A stretch of 64,000 bases of DNA, from NCBI RefSeq assembly GCF_014268755.2, contig NZ_CP077093.1, positions 1,290,001-1,354,000 on the forward strand, given 5' to 3'. The DNA is from Pseudomonas vanderleydeniana. GTDB lineage: Bacteria > Pseudomonadota > Gammaproteobacteria > Pseudomonadales > Pseudomonadaceae. How positions within the stretch are numbered: position 1 is the first letter of the stretch; every line of letters begins with the position of its first letter. Positions 52,028 to 60,831 of this stretch are shown here, in pieces. A model generated the notes under the pieces. It had not been told where the DNA came from, searched no databases, and saw nothing but the letters and a program-made list of their open reading frames with translations. The position numbers and the translations under genes are program-made.

Positions 52028-54592
52028 ATGGACTGGCTTTATCGAAGAACAAAGGAAGTTCGGGTGTCATCGTGTCGCGGGAGAGCGCGGGCCACGACGT
52101 GCCTCCTGTCGCACAACGTCAATCGCCAGGCGCGCTGGCCGCTGTCGCTGGGGTTGTGCCTGCTGGCTCCGGACCTGGCACTGGCCGAGCCGGTCGAGGA
52201 GGGCGCAAGGTTCAATACCGCATTCATCCACGGTGGTGAGCAGCCGGCCGATATTCGTGCATTCCTGGAGGGCAACAGCGTACTGCCGGGTGTCTACCGG
52301 GTGGACATCTACCTGAACCGGGTACTCAGTGCCCGGCGGGACGTGCGCTTCAGCCGCAACAGCACCAGCGGGCGGGTGGAACCCTGCCTGACCCTGGATC
52401 TGTTGCGGGACCTGGGGTTGGACACCGAACGTCTTGGCAGCCTGGTCGATGTCTCGTCACAGGCGACCGCCGAGCAGTGCTTCGATCTTGCCCGGCTGGA
52501 CCGCGCCAGTGTCGATTACCAACCCAACAGCCTGGCCCTGAATCTCGGCGTGCCGCAGATTGCCCTGCGGCGCGATGCCCGCGGCTACCTGTCGCCGGAG
52601 TTGTGGGACCAGGGCGTCGGCAGCGCGTTCGTCAACTATTCCTTCAACGGCAACCGCCGCGAGTTCGATCGGCAGAAGGACGACAGTTACTACCTGGGCC
52701 TGCGCAATGGCCTGAATCTCGGTTCGTGGCGCCTGCGCAACGAATCCTCGCTGGTGCATGGCGACTCGCAGGCCACCCGTTTCACCAGCAACCAGACCTA
52801 CGCCCAGCGCGACCTGACCGCCTGGAAAAGCCAGCTGACCCTGGGCGAGACCTACACCGATTCGCGGGTGTTCGACAGCGTGCGCTACCGTGGCGTCCAG
52901 GTGGCCTCGGACGATGGCATGCTGCCCGACAGCGAGCGGGTCTATGCGCCAGTCATCCGTGGCGTCGCCGAAAGCAGCGCCACGGTGGAGATCCGCCAGG
53001 CGGGTTATCTGTTGTACAGCTCGAACGTGCCGCCGGGGCCGTTCGAGATCAACGACTTCTACCCCAGCGGCTCCAACGGTGACCTGCTGGTGACCGTGAT
53101 CGAGGCGGACGGTCGGCGCCGGACCTTCATCCAGGCGTTCGCCTCGTTGCCGCTGATGCTGCCCAAGGGCACTTTCAGCTACAGCGTCGAGGCCGGCGAA
53201 TACGACAGCAACGACAACCGGCAACTGAACCCCGGCTTCGCCAGCACCACGTTGATCTATGGCTTGAGCGAACACCTCACCGGCTTTGGCGGGGTGCAGC
53301 TGGCCGATGCCTTCGAGGCCAGCAACCTCGGGCTCGGGGTCAATACCGGCATGGGCGCGGTGTCGGCCGACCTGACCCACTCGGTCAGCCACCAGGCCGG
53401 TACCGATCTTGGCGGCAAGAGCCTGCGCCTGCGTTATGCCAATACCCTGAACGCTACGCGGACCACCTTTGCCCTGGCCGGGTATCGCTACTCCAGCGAG
53501 CATTACCGCAGCTTCGAACAGCACGTGGAGGAGCGTAGCCACCTGGCGCAAGGCACGATCGGCCGTGCCCGTGATCGTTTCGATATCACCCTCAGCCAGC
53601 CGCTTGAGGCGGGTACCTTCAGCCTTACCGCCCTGGAGCAGCGTTACTGGAACCTGCCGGGCAAGTCGCGGCAGTTCAATGCCACCTATGGCGGCTACTG
53701 GCGCGACCTCAGCTACAGCCTGTCCCTGGACCGCACCCATTCGACCGATCTCGATGGTCGTGCCGGTACCGACCACCAGTTCACGCTCACCCTGTCATTG
53801 CCGTTAGGGCGGCATGAACGCTCGACTCGCGCTTCGCTGACCGCGGTGCGCGACAGCGAGGGCGATTCCAGTGTCATGGCCGGCCTGACCGGGCGCGTGC
53901 TGGATCGCAATGCCTTCTACTCGGTGCTGGCCGGCAATGATGGCAGTGGTGCTCGCGCCGGTTCCGCCAGTATCAACGCCACCACCGCGGTCGGCCGTTT
54001 CGACGCCGGCTACAGCCATGGCCGGGACTTCAACAGTTGGAGCCTGGGCGCGCGTGGGTCGCTGGTTGCCCACGCCGGCGGGGTGAACCTCGGTCAGTCG
54101 CTGGGCGACACCTTCGTCCTGGCCGAGGTGCCTGGCGTGCAGGGCGCGCACTTCAACAACTTCAGCGGGGTCGAGACCGGCCGCAACGGTTTTGCCGTGG
54201 TGCCCTACGTACAACCTTATCGCGCCAACTGGATCAGCCTGGACACCCGTCGTCTGGGCGCCGATATCGAAGTGGACAACGCCATCGTCCAGCTGGTGCC
54301 ACGGCGCGGCTCGTCGACCCACGCGGTGTTCAAGGCCAGTACCGGGCGGCGAGTGCAGTTCGAACTGCGCCAGGCCGACGGTAGCGCCCTGCCGTTCGGT
54401 GCCAGCGTTCAGCAGGTGGATGGCAAGGTACTGGCGGTGGTCGACCCGACCAGCCGGGCGCTGGTGCTCAGTGATCAGGAGCAGGGAACGCTGCAGGTCA
54501 AGTGGTCGGGAGGCAGTTGCCAGTTCCAGTTCCAGTTGCCGCCACGTGACCCGCAACTGAGTTATGACCGGGTCAGGGAGGTCTGCCGGTGA
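52028..54592 (+). CDS. Fimbrial outer-membrane usher (FimD/PapC family)
   Basis: 854 residues. A long N-terminal leader with a late hydrophobic core (WPLSLGLCLLAPDLALA) precedes the N-terminal domain (FNTAFIHGGEQPADIRAFLEGNSVLPGVYRVDIYLN), the plug and barrel (YAPVIRGVAESSATVEIRQAGYLLYSSNVPPGPFEINDFYPSGSNGDLLVTV, strongly usher-like) and the C-terminal domains ending YDRVREVCR. ATG 52028 is 6 bases after GAAGG. It is the secretion pore and assembly platform. Stop overlaps the second chaperone. Confidence 0.94.
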   Translation: MDWLYRRTKEVRVSSCRGRARATTCLLSHNVNRQARWPLSLGLCLLAPDLALAEPVEEGARFNTAFIHGGEQPADIRAFLEGNSVLPGVYRVDIYLNRVLSARRDVRFSRNSTSGRVEPCLTLDLLRDLGLDTERLGSLVDVSSQATAEQCFDLARLDRASVDYQPNSLALNLGVPQIALRRDARGYLSPELWDQGVGSAFVNYSFNGNRREFDRQKDDSYYLGLRNGLNLGSWRLRNESSLVHGDSQATRFTSNQTYAQRDLTAWKSQLTLGETYTDSRVFDSVRYRGVQVASDDGMLPDSERVYAPVIRGVAESSATVEIRQAGYLLYSSNVPPGPFEINDFYPSGSNGDLLVTVIEADGRRRTFIQAFASLPLMLPKGTFSYSVEAGEYDSNDNRQLNPGFASTTLIYGLSEHLTGFGGVQLADAFEASNLGLGVNTGMGAVSADLTHSVSHQAGTDLGGKSLRLRYANTLNATRTTFALAGYRYSSEHYRSFEQHVEERSHLAQGTIGRARDRFDITLSQPLEAGTFSLTALEQRYWNLPGKSRQFNATYGGYWRDLSYSLSLDRTHSTDLDGRAGTDHQFTLTLSLPLGRHERSTRASLTAVRDSEGDSSVMAGLTGRVLDRNAFYSVLAGNDGSGARAGSASINATTAVGRFDAGYSHGRDFNSWSLGARGSLVAHAGGVNLGQSLGDTFVLAEVPGVQGAHFNNFSGVETGRNGFAVVPYVQPYRANWISLDTRRLGADIEVDNAIVQLVPRRGSSTHAVFKASTGRRVQFELRQADGSALPFGASVQQVDGKVLAVVDPTSRALVLSDQEQGTLQVKWSGGSCQFQFQLPPRDPQLSYDRVREVCR

Positions 54593-55368
54593 ACGGTCTG
54601 CGGGTATTTTTCCTGATGTGGGGGCTGGCCGTGACGGCGCCGGTGTGGGCGACCGTTTCCCTGAGTGGTACGCGCCTGGTGTTCGACGGGCATTTTCGTG
54701 ATGTGAGCATCGAGGCACGTAACCGCGGCCGCCAGGAGGTGTTGCTGCAGGCCTGGCTCGAGGGGCATGAAGACAACCGTGCGGACCACCTGCCGTTCGT
54801 GCTGACACCACCGATCTCGCGGCTGGCGCCCGAGGGCCGGCAGGCCTTGCGACTGATGTATGAGGGGCGGGGCATGCCGAGCGGCCAGGAGTCGCTGCTG
54901 CACCTGTATGTCATGGAGATTCCCCGTGCGCCATCCGGCGACGGTCGCCTGAGCATTGCCATTCGCCAGCGGATCAATGTGCTGTTTCGCCCGCCGGGAC
55001 TGTCCGGCGATCCGGCACTGACCCCGCAACGCCTGCGTTGGGTGCTGGAGCGGGACGCCAGCGGAGTGCCCCGGCTCAAGGTGGAGAACCCGACGGACTT
55101 TCATGCGGCGCTGCTGCGCCTGGAACTGGCCGATGAGCACGGTCGTCACCTGCTTGGCGATGACCTGCTGGTGCCGCCCGGTGGTCGTCGCGAGCTGTTG
55201 CTGACATCCCGTGCCCTGTCGGCCCATCCGGGCTGGCTGCGGTTCAATGCGCTGACCGATTACGGCGGTCAGCGCAGCTACCGCGCCCGATTCGACTTCG
55301 GTGCGCCGTTCAATGCCTCGCTGGTGGGCGAGGCCTCACTCTCACAGAATGGATCTGCCCATGATTAA
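54589..55368 (+). CDS. Periplasmic fimbrial chaperone (PapD family), second copy
   Basis: 259 residues, GTG start at 54589 overlapping the usher TGA. Signal (VFFLMWGLAVTAPVWA), VSLSGTRLVFDGHFRDVSIEARNRG, QALRLMYEGRG, QESLLHLYVMEIPRA and IRQRINVLFRP are chaperone motifs. Diverged from the first copy, so it probably serves a different subunit, likely the adhesin encoded right after it. Confidence 0.93.
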   Translation: MNGLRVFFLMWGLAVTAPVWATVSLSGTRLVFDGHFRDVSIEARNRGRQEVLLQAWLEGHEDNRADHLPFVLTPPISRLAPEGRQALRLMYEGRGMPSGQESLLHLYVMEIPRAPSGDGRLSIAIRQRINVLFRPPGLSGDPALTPQRLRWVLERDASGVPRLKVENPTDFHAALLRLELADEHGRHLLGDDLLVPPGGRRELLLTSRALSAHPGWLRFNALTDYGGQRSYRARFDFGAPFNASLVGEASLSQNGSAHD

Positions 55369-56344
55369 CCTGTCCCGGATGACCTGGCAGCGCGGGCTGT
55401 TGCTGCTTGGCCTGCTCAGTCCAGCCAGTTGTTTTGCCCTCACCTGTACCCTGCAAGGCAGCGGCGCGCTACTGGCCAATGCCGATCTTGGCAGTAGCGT
55501 GGCGATTCCCGCGTCGTCGCCCAATGGCACACTGGTCTGGCGTTCGGAGCCCTTCAATCTGGCAGTCGAGTGCGCCCGGGATGGTCAAGCGGGGCCTGCG
55601 GAGGATATCTATCTCTACCTCAACCCGGCGCGCCAGGTGGTCGGCCAGGGTATCCGCCTGGGGTTGAGCTACGAGGGCGTCGATCATCGCCAGAGCAACG
55701 GCCGCATTGCCACCGGGCGCAGCCTGCCGGCGTGCACCAATGCCCAGGCTTGTGCGCCGTTGAGTTTCAACCTGGGCTTCTCGCTGTTCATCGAGAAATT
55801 CGGCCCGACACCGCCCTCGGGTATCGCCAGCCAGTTGCAGGACTACCGGCTGTTCCAGCTCGATGGCGGCAGTGGGCCGGGCGACGACGGCAACTCGCTC
55901 AACTATGTGGTCAACAACCTCGGCGGCCTGCGTTTCGTCGCCTGCGATGCCCAGTTGCAAGTCATCCCGGAAACCGTCGACTTCGGGCGGATCGCCATCC
56001 AGCATGTGGTGGTCGGGCAGGTGGTCGAACGGCGTCCATTCGCCTTGCACACCAGTCGTACCTGCGACAGCGCCTTCAGCCTGGATGCGCGGCTGAAGCC
56101 GGTCTCCGGCACCCTGGCCGGCGAGTTGCTGATCCCCAATGGCAACGACGGGGTCGGTATCCGCATCGTCCGGGCCGGAGGCGGCTCGCTGATCCCGTAC
56201 AACCGTTCCTTTCACCTGGCCGAACTGTTGGGCAGTACCCATGCCGCCACGGCGCGCTTCGATGCCGAGCTGCTATGGAACAGCGACCGACCCAAGGCCG
56301 GGCCGTTCTCGGCCGAAGTGGTGGTCGATCTGTTCTACAAGTGA
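55361..56344 (+). CDS. Two-domain fimbrial tip adhesin
   Basis: 327 residues. Signal (LLLLGLLSPASCFA), an N-terminal receptor-binding-like region (about 25-190) with several Cys (CTLQ, VECARD, PACTNAQACAP), then a pilin domain (VIPETVDFGRIAIQHVVVGQ, TSRTCDSAF) ending in the chaperone-binding strand SAEVVVDLFYK. The FimH-like two-domain build and last position suggest the tip adhesin; the receptor is unknown. ATG 55361 overlaps the chaperone end by 8 bases. Confidence 0.82.
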   Translation: MINLSRMTWQRGLLLLGLLSPASCFALTCTLQGSGALLANADLGSSVAIPASSPNGTLVWRSEPFNLAVECARDGQAGPAEDIYLYLNPARQVVGQGIRLGLSYEGVDHRQSNGRIATGRSLPACTNAQACAPLSFNLGFSLFIEKFGPTPPSGIASQLQDYRLFQLDGGSGPGDDGNSLNYVVNNLGGLRFVACDAQLQVIPETVDFGRIAIQHVVVGQVVERRPFALHTSRTCDSAFSLDARLKPVSGTLAGELLIPNGNDGVGIRIVRAGGGSLIPYNRSFHLAELLGSTHAATARFDAELLWNSDRPKAGPFSAEVVVDLFYK

Positions 56345-56379
56345 CGGCAGGCCGCCTGCGCCCGCCTTATCGCCTAAAG

Positions 56380-56393
56380 CTGATCTGGATCAG
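56380..56393. promoter_or_regulatory. ANR/FNR-type box upstream of aer
   Basis: CTGAT - CTGG - ATCAG, a palindrome matching the TTGAT-N4-ATCAA consensus in all but the outer base pair. Its centre lies about 41 bases before a predicted start (TAGAGT -10 at 56415-56420). Transcription of aer in P. aeruginosa is known to depend on ANR. Confidence 0.7.
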
Positions 56394-56465
56394 TGTTTGG
56401 GATTTTGGTCCGCTTAGAGTCGACGCCCTGCCGACTCTTCCCCCAATAATCCGAGCGCGCCTTCC

Positions 56466-58055
56466 ATGAAGATCAATCTCCCGGTTACCGGCCGAAACGT
56501 CGAGGTTGCCCGCGACGCCAACATCCTTTCGACCACCGACCTGAAGGGCGGCATTACCTACGCCAATCCGGACTTCATCCGGATCAGTGGCTACAGCCGG
56601 GAAGAGTTGCTGGGCTCACCGCATAACCTGCTGCGTCACCCCGACATGCCGCCGGAAGCGTTCGCCCACATGTGGCAGACGATCAAGGCCGGCCGCTCGT
56701 GGATGGGTATGGTGAAGAACCGCTGCAAGAACGGTGACCACTACTGGGTCAGTGCCTATGCCTCACCGGTGAGCCGCAATGGCCAGATCGTCGAGTACCA
56801 GTCGGTACGCACCCAGCCCGGGGCGGGGCAGATCGAGGCCGCCGAGCGTTGCTATGGTGAACTGCGCAGTGGGCGTCGCTCATGGCGCCAGCGCCTGCCC
56901 GCCCTGGGCTTGCCAGGGCGGCTGACACTGCTGTCGAGCCTGGCGTTCGCCGCCGCCCTGGCATTGGGGGATTGGTTCTCACCCCAGCCGCTGTTGCTCG
57001 AACTGGGTTTGTGGGGGCTGGGGAGCGTCCTGTGTGCCGCCACTGTTCATTGGGCCCTGCGGCCGTTCGCCGGCCTGACCGAGCGGGCGCGGAATCTGGC
57101 CGACAACCCGTTGAGCCAGGCGATCTATACCGGGCGCAGCGATGAGTTCGGCCAGATCGAATTTGCCCTGCGCATGCTCGAAGCCCAGGTCGGCTCGGTG
57201 GTCGGCCGCATTGGCGACGCTTCGCAGCGGCTGTCCGGGCATGCCCAGGAGCTGGTTCGGCATATCGAGAGCAGTCACAGCAGCACCTTGGACCAGCAGG
57301 CGGAAACCGACCAGGTCGCCGCGGCGATTCACGAAATGGCCGCCAGTGTCGCCGAGGTCGCGAGCAATGCCCAGCAGGCATCGGTGGCCGCCGACCTGGC
57401 CGGCAGCGAGACCCGTGACGGTCACCAACTGGTGGGCGAGAGCCGCAGCTCGGTGTTGCGCCTGGCCGGGGAACTGGCGCGGGCGACCGAGGTGATCCAC
57501 CAACTGGAAAGCCACAGCATCGAGATCTCCAGCGTGCTGGAGGTGATCCGCGGTATTGCCGAACAGACCAACCTGCTGGCCTTGAATGCGGCCATCGAGG
57601 CTGCGCGTGCGGGCGAGCAGGGGCGCGGTTTCGCCGTGGTGGCGGATGAGGTGCGCGGGCTGGCCCAGCGCACCCAGCAGTCGACCAGCGAGATCCAGCG
57701 GATGATCAGCAACCTGCAGGACGGGGCGCAGGAGGCGGTGCTGGTCATGCGCCAGAGCAGCCAGCATGCCGAGGACAGCGTCCAGCAGGTGCAGCAGGCG
57801 GCCGAGGCGCTGAGCGGGATCAGCGAGCGGGTGAACCGGATCACCGAGATGAGCCTGCAGATCGCTGCGGCGGTCGAGGAGCAGAGCGCCGTCAGCGAGG
57901 ACATCAACCGCAACATCATGAGTATCCGCAATGCCTGCGAAGTGACCGTCAGCGCGGGTCGGCAGAGCCATATCAACTCGGGTGACGTGGCGGGGCTGGC
58001 GGATGACCTGCGCTCACTGGCGCAGGAGTTCTGGGGGCGTGGCAGTCGGGTCTAG
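56466..58055 (+). CDS. aer: Aerotaxis receptor Aer (PAS-MCP)
   Basis: 529 residues. N-terminal PAS domain ([55 protein letters not shown]), an FAD-type energy sensor in this family; two hydrophobic helices ([40 protein letters not shown]), a HAMP-like link, and the MCP signalling tip ([25 protein letters not shown]). No periplasmic sensor domain. It directs swimming by redox state. Plus-strand single gene, with the ANR-type box upstream. Confidence 0.93.
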   Translation: MKINLPVTGRNVEVARDANILSTTDLKGGITYANPDFIRISGYSREELLGSPHNLLRHPDMPPEAFAHMWQTIKAGRSWMGMVKNRCKNGDHYWVSAYASPVSRNGQIVEYQSVRTQPGAGQIEAAERCYGELRSGRRSWRQRLPALGLPGRLTLLSSLAFAAALALGDWFSPQPLLLELGLWGLGSVLCAATVHWALRPFAGLTERARNLADNPLSQAIYTGRSDEFGQIEFALRMLEAQVGSVVGRIGDASQRLSGHAQELVRHIESSHSSTLDQQAETDQVAAAIHEMAASVAEVASNAQQASVAADLAGSETRDGHQLVGESRSSVLRLAGELARATEVIHQLESHSIEISSVLEVIRGIAEQTNLLALNAAIEAARAGEQGRGFAVVADEVRGLAQRTQQSTSEIQRMISNLQDGAQEAVLVMRQSSQHAEDSVQQVQQAAEALSGISERVNRITEMSLQIAAAVEEQSAVSEDINRNIMSIRNACEVTVSAGRQSHINSGDVAGLADDLRSLAQEFWGRGSRV

Positions 58056-58066
58056 CGGGCCGCTGC

Positions 58067-58819
58067 TCAGGCCGCGCGCAACGCAATGAAGGTGTAGGTC
58101 AGCGGGGTATCGCTGACCACTCGCGCCCCGGCGGCGCGCAAGCGCTCGGCCAGTTCGTCGCCGGAGACGTGAAACGCCCACTCGCCTTCGGCGCACCAGT
58201 GCGACTGCCGTTGCACCTGGTCGATGGCCTCGGCGAACGCGGCCATCTGCGGCAGGTAGGCTGTGAAACCATCCCCCTTGAGCGCCGTGGTGTGGATGCC
58301 CAGGCGGGCACAGATGGCTTCCTTGGCGCGGATGTCGTCACGGTCGGCCTGGCGAGAGTCCTCGATCAGTTGTGCCAGCCCGGCATCCACCAGGCGGCCA
58401 TCGCTGACCAGCAGCGGTTGTTCGGCCAGCCATGATTCCGGCGGGCAGTCCTTGGCTTGCGGCCTGAGCGGGATGTGCGGGTTGATTTCCATCGGATAGA
58501 TGCGGCACACCAGCGGGCGACGCTCGTAGATCCGGCAGAGCTGGCGCTCGTCAAGATTCCGGCAGGGGCCGACATTGTAGGCGGCGAAGGTGATGGCCAC
58601 GCGTGCCTCGGTGCTGCCACAGGGCACGCCCCAGGAGCGGCGTTGCGCATGTTCGCGCTGGTCCGGGGTGATCCCGGTGCCGTCCGGCAGGAACGCTTCC
58701 ACCAGCACGATCACCTGGCCGCCATCGCTGGCCCACTGTCGGGCTTCGGCCAGGGTCAGCGGTACATGGTGATCGGTGCAGCACTTGCCGCAGCCTACGC
58801 AGGAAAAATGGGTGTTCAT
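58067..58819 (-). CDS. YkgJ-family cysteine-cluster protein
   Basis: 250 residues. N-terminal FSCVGCGKCCTDHHVPLT plus later VPCG, GPCRNL, RQLCRIYERRPLVCRIYPMEI form the CxxCxxCC...C pattern of the YkgJ (flagellin N-methylase-like) family that binds zinc or an Fe-S cluster. The C-terminal part is not recognised. ATG 58819; the longer frame upstream runs antisense through another gene. Function unknown. Confidence 0.82.
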   Translation of the reverse strand: MNTHFSCVGCGKCCTDHHVPLTLAEARQWASDGGQVIVLVEAFLPDGTGITPDQREHAQRRSWGVPCGSTEARVAITFAAYNVGPCRNLDERQLCRIYERRPLVCRIYPMEINPHIPLRPQAKDCPPESWLAEQPLLVSDGRLVDAGLAQLIEDSRQADRDDIRAKEAICARLGIHTTALKGDGFTAYLPQMAAFAEAIDQVQRQSHWCAEGEWAFHVSGDELAERLRAAGARVVSDTPLTYTFIALRAA

Positions 58820-58917
58820 CGGTCGACCGGCAACAAGAAAAAGACTGGCGCGGCGACACAAACCCGACAGGCCGTCACCGCATGGACCCTTGGCGAAGCA
58901 AGTTGCGCGCCAGTCGC

Positions 58918-59241
58918 TCAGTTGCTGCGGGCTGGCATCACCGAGTCCCATTCGGTCACGGTGGCGGTCTTGCTCTTGCGGTTGTACAGGCACAGCTCGG
59001 TGCCGGCCTGGTTCTTCATGTGCGCCTGCGGGTAATGACCGCGCAGCAGCAGGGCGGTATAGCCGAGCTTGTCGTCGAACAGCGCCGGATTGCCCACCTG
59101 CTTGACGTTCCTGAGATGGCTGGCCTTGATGCAGCTGGCCTGCACCGCCTTGTCGTGGGCGGCCCACTCGGCGGGGCTGGATGCCTGGGCCTGGGTGGCG
59201 AGCGCAGTGAGGCTGATGAGGATCAGGGTGGAGGCTTTCAT
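58918..59241 (-). CDS. Small periplasmic protein, unknown function
   Basis: 107 residues from ATG 59241 with AGGAGCC upstream. Signal peptide (MKASTLILISLTALATQAQA), then SPAEWAAHDKAVQASCIKASHLRNVKQVG and LLLRGHYPQAHMKNQAGTELCLYNRKSKTATVTEW. Two Cys in the mature part could pair. I do not recognise a family. It stands alone between a GNAT gene and ykgJ-type gene. Confidence 0.8.
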   Translation of the reverse strand: MKASTLILISLTALATQAQASSPAEWAAHDKAVQASCIKASHLRNVKQVGNPALFDDKLGYTALLLRGHYPQAHMKNQAGTELCLYNRKSKTATVTEWDSVMPARSN

Positions 59242-59278
59242 GGCGGGGCTCCTGAAGATGGATCCGGCAAAGAGGCGA

Positions 59279-59770
59279 TTATGCCTGAGCCGGACTGACT
59301 TCATAGCGCTGGATGAAGCGCATGCCGGCGGCATCGTACAGGCTTCGTGCCGGCAGGTTGTTTTCCATGACCTTGAGATCGACGAAGGCCTCGCCCCGTG
59401 CGGCGAAGACCTGGAACACGTGACGCAGCAGGGCCTGGCCCAGTCCCTCGCCACGGCGCCGGGGATGCACCACCAGGTCCTTGATGTAGGCGCTGGTCCA
59501 GCACTGGGCCACGCCGACCAGGCCCTGATCGTCCAGGGCGATCAGGCAGAGAGCCGGGTCGAACTCGGCGTCGGTGATGAAGCGTTCGCACCAGTGCGGG
59601 TAAGCGTCGACCTCGATGCCGTTGCCGCGGTAGCCCTCGACCAGCAGCGCATGTACCGCTTCCATCTGTTCCGGACGCAACACGCCCAGGCGAATGCCTG
59701 TCGGCCATTTCGGCACATCGAGCAAACCGTCGAGATCCTTGCGCAGCAGCAGGCAGTGCTGGTCAGGCAT
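59279..59770 (-). CDS. GNAT-family N-acetyltransferase
   Basis: 163 residues. VGVAQCWTSAYIKDLVVHPRRRGEGLGQALLRHVFQVFAARGEAFVDLKVMENNLPARSLYDAAGMRFIQRY contains the acetyl-CoA loop (RRRGEGLG) and the family ending. ATG 59770 lies just after the cheV stop, so it is co-transcribed with cheV. Substrate unknown. Confidence 0.88.
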   Translation of the reverse strand: MPDQHCLLLRKDLDGLLDVPKWPTGIRLGVLRPEQMEAVHALLVEGYRGNGIEVDAYPHWCERFITDAEFDPALCLIALDDQGLVGVAQCWTSAYIKDLVVHPRRRGEGLGQALLRHVFQVFAARGEAFVDLKVMENNLPARSLYDAAGMRFIQRYEVSPAQA

Positions 59771-59771
59771 T

Positions 59772-60674
59772 TCAGTAGTCCTGCCCGGCAACAGTCCTGG
59801 CCGCCTTGATCAGGCATTTGGTCAGTTCGGGCGAGGAGAATTTCGTCAGTACCGCGTTGGCCCCGGCCTGGCGTGCCTTTTCCGCGTTCATGGCACTGTC
59901 CAGGGAGGTGTGCAGCAGGATGTAGAGGTCCTGGAAGTCCGGGGTTTCACGAATGGTGCGCGTCAGTGCATAGCCATCCATTTCCGACATCTCGATGTCC
60001 GAAACGATGATGTTGATCTGCTCGGCGGTGCCTTGCAGGTCCAGCAGGCAGCCGATGGCGTCCTTGGCGCTACGCGCGGTATGGCAGGTCAGGCCGAGGT
60101 TGCGCAGGGTATGGACCGATTGCTGCAATGCCACCTGGCTGTCGTCGACCACCAGGATCCGCGCATTGCCGAGCAGTTCGGCTTCTTCCATGGTCAGCTC
60201 GGTCGGCGCGACTTCGATCTGCGTCGGGGCGATCACATGGATGACCTTTTCGATATCCAGCACCTGCACCAGCGTGCCATCGACCTGGGTCACCCCGGTG
60301 ATGAACGCCTTGGGACCGCCGGAGCCGAAGGGCGGTGGGCGGATATCGGTGGTCAGGCAGTGGACGATCTTGCTCACGGCCTGGACGTGCAGGCCCTGCT
60401 TGGAGCGGCTGACATCGGTGACGATCAGGCAGCCACCGTCGGGGTCCGCCAGCGGGCGTTCGCCGATGGCCCGGCTCAGGTCGATCACCGACAGCGAGGC
60501 GCCGCGCAGGGTGGCGATGCCCCGGACATGCGGGTGGGACTCGGGCAGCTTGGTCAGCGGCGGGCAGGGGATGATTTCGCTGACTTTAAGCAGGTTGATC
60601 GCCATCAGCTTGCCGCTGCGCAAGGTGAAGAGCAGCAGTGACAGCGAGTCTGCGCGAGCTTTGTTCGAGGACAT
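59772..60674 (-). CDS. cheV: Chemotaxis coupling protein CheV
   Basis: 300 residues: CheW-like coupling domain (LSLLLFTLRSGKLMAINLLKVSEIIPCPPLTKLPESHPHVRGIATLRG) and a C-terminal receiver (ARILVVDDSQVALQQSVHTLRN, phospho-Asp in NIIVSDIEMSEMDGYALT, K in AVLTKFSSPE). It links receptors such as Aer to CheA and can be phosphorylated. Upstream are a 7-bp hairpin (60701-60721) and no other gene up to norR. Confidence 0.92.
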   Translation of the reverse strand: MSSNKARADSLSLLLFTLRSGKLMAINLLKVSEIIPCPPLTKLPESHPHVRGIATLRGASLSVIDLSRAIGERPLADPDGGCLIVTDVSRSKQGLHVQAVSKIVHCLTTDIRPPPFGSGGPKAFITGVTQVDGTLVQVLDIEKVIHVIAPTQIEVAPTELTMEEAELLGNARILVVDDSQVALQQSVHTLRNLGLTCHTARSAKDAIGCLLDLQGTAEQINIIVSDIEMSEMDGYALTRTIRETPDFQDLYILLHTSLDSAMNAEKARQAGANAVLTKFSSPELTKCLIKAARTVAGQDY

Positions 60675-60831
60675 AAAAACCTTCTGTACAAAGAGCTGCG
60701 TCAGGGCAGGTTCGGCCCTGAACGGTTATCTACAGGTTATCGACCCGAGCCGGACGGGCTTTAGGTGAATATTGCCGCAGGCTTGGCCCGTTCCGATTGG
60801 GGCGCACCGTTCCTGCGGTGTAGCGTAGCGC

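Noticed and set aside
60701..60721. TCAGGGC/GCCCTGA hairpin as the norR terminator
   Set aside because: No T-run on the minus strand and more than 100 bases from the norR stop.
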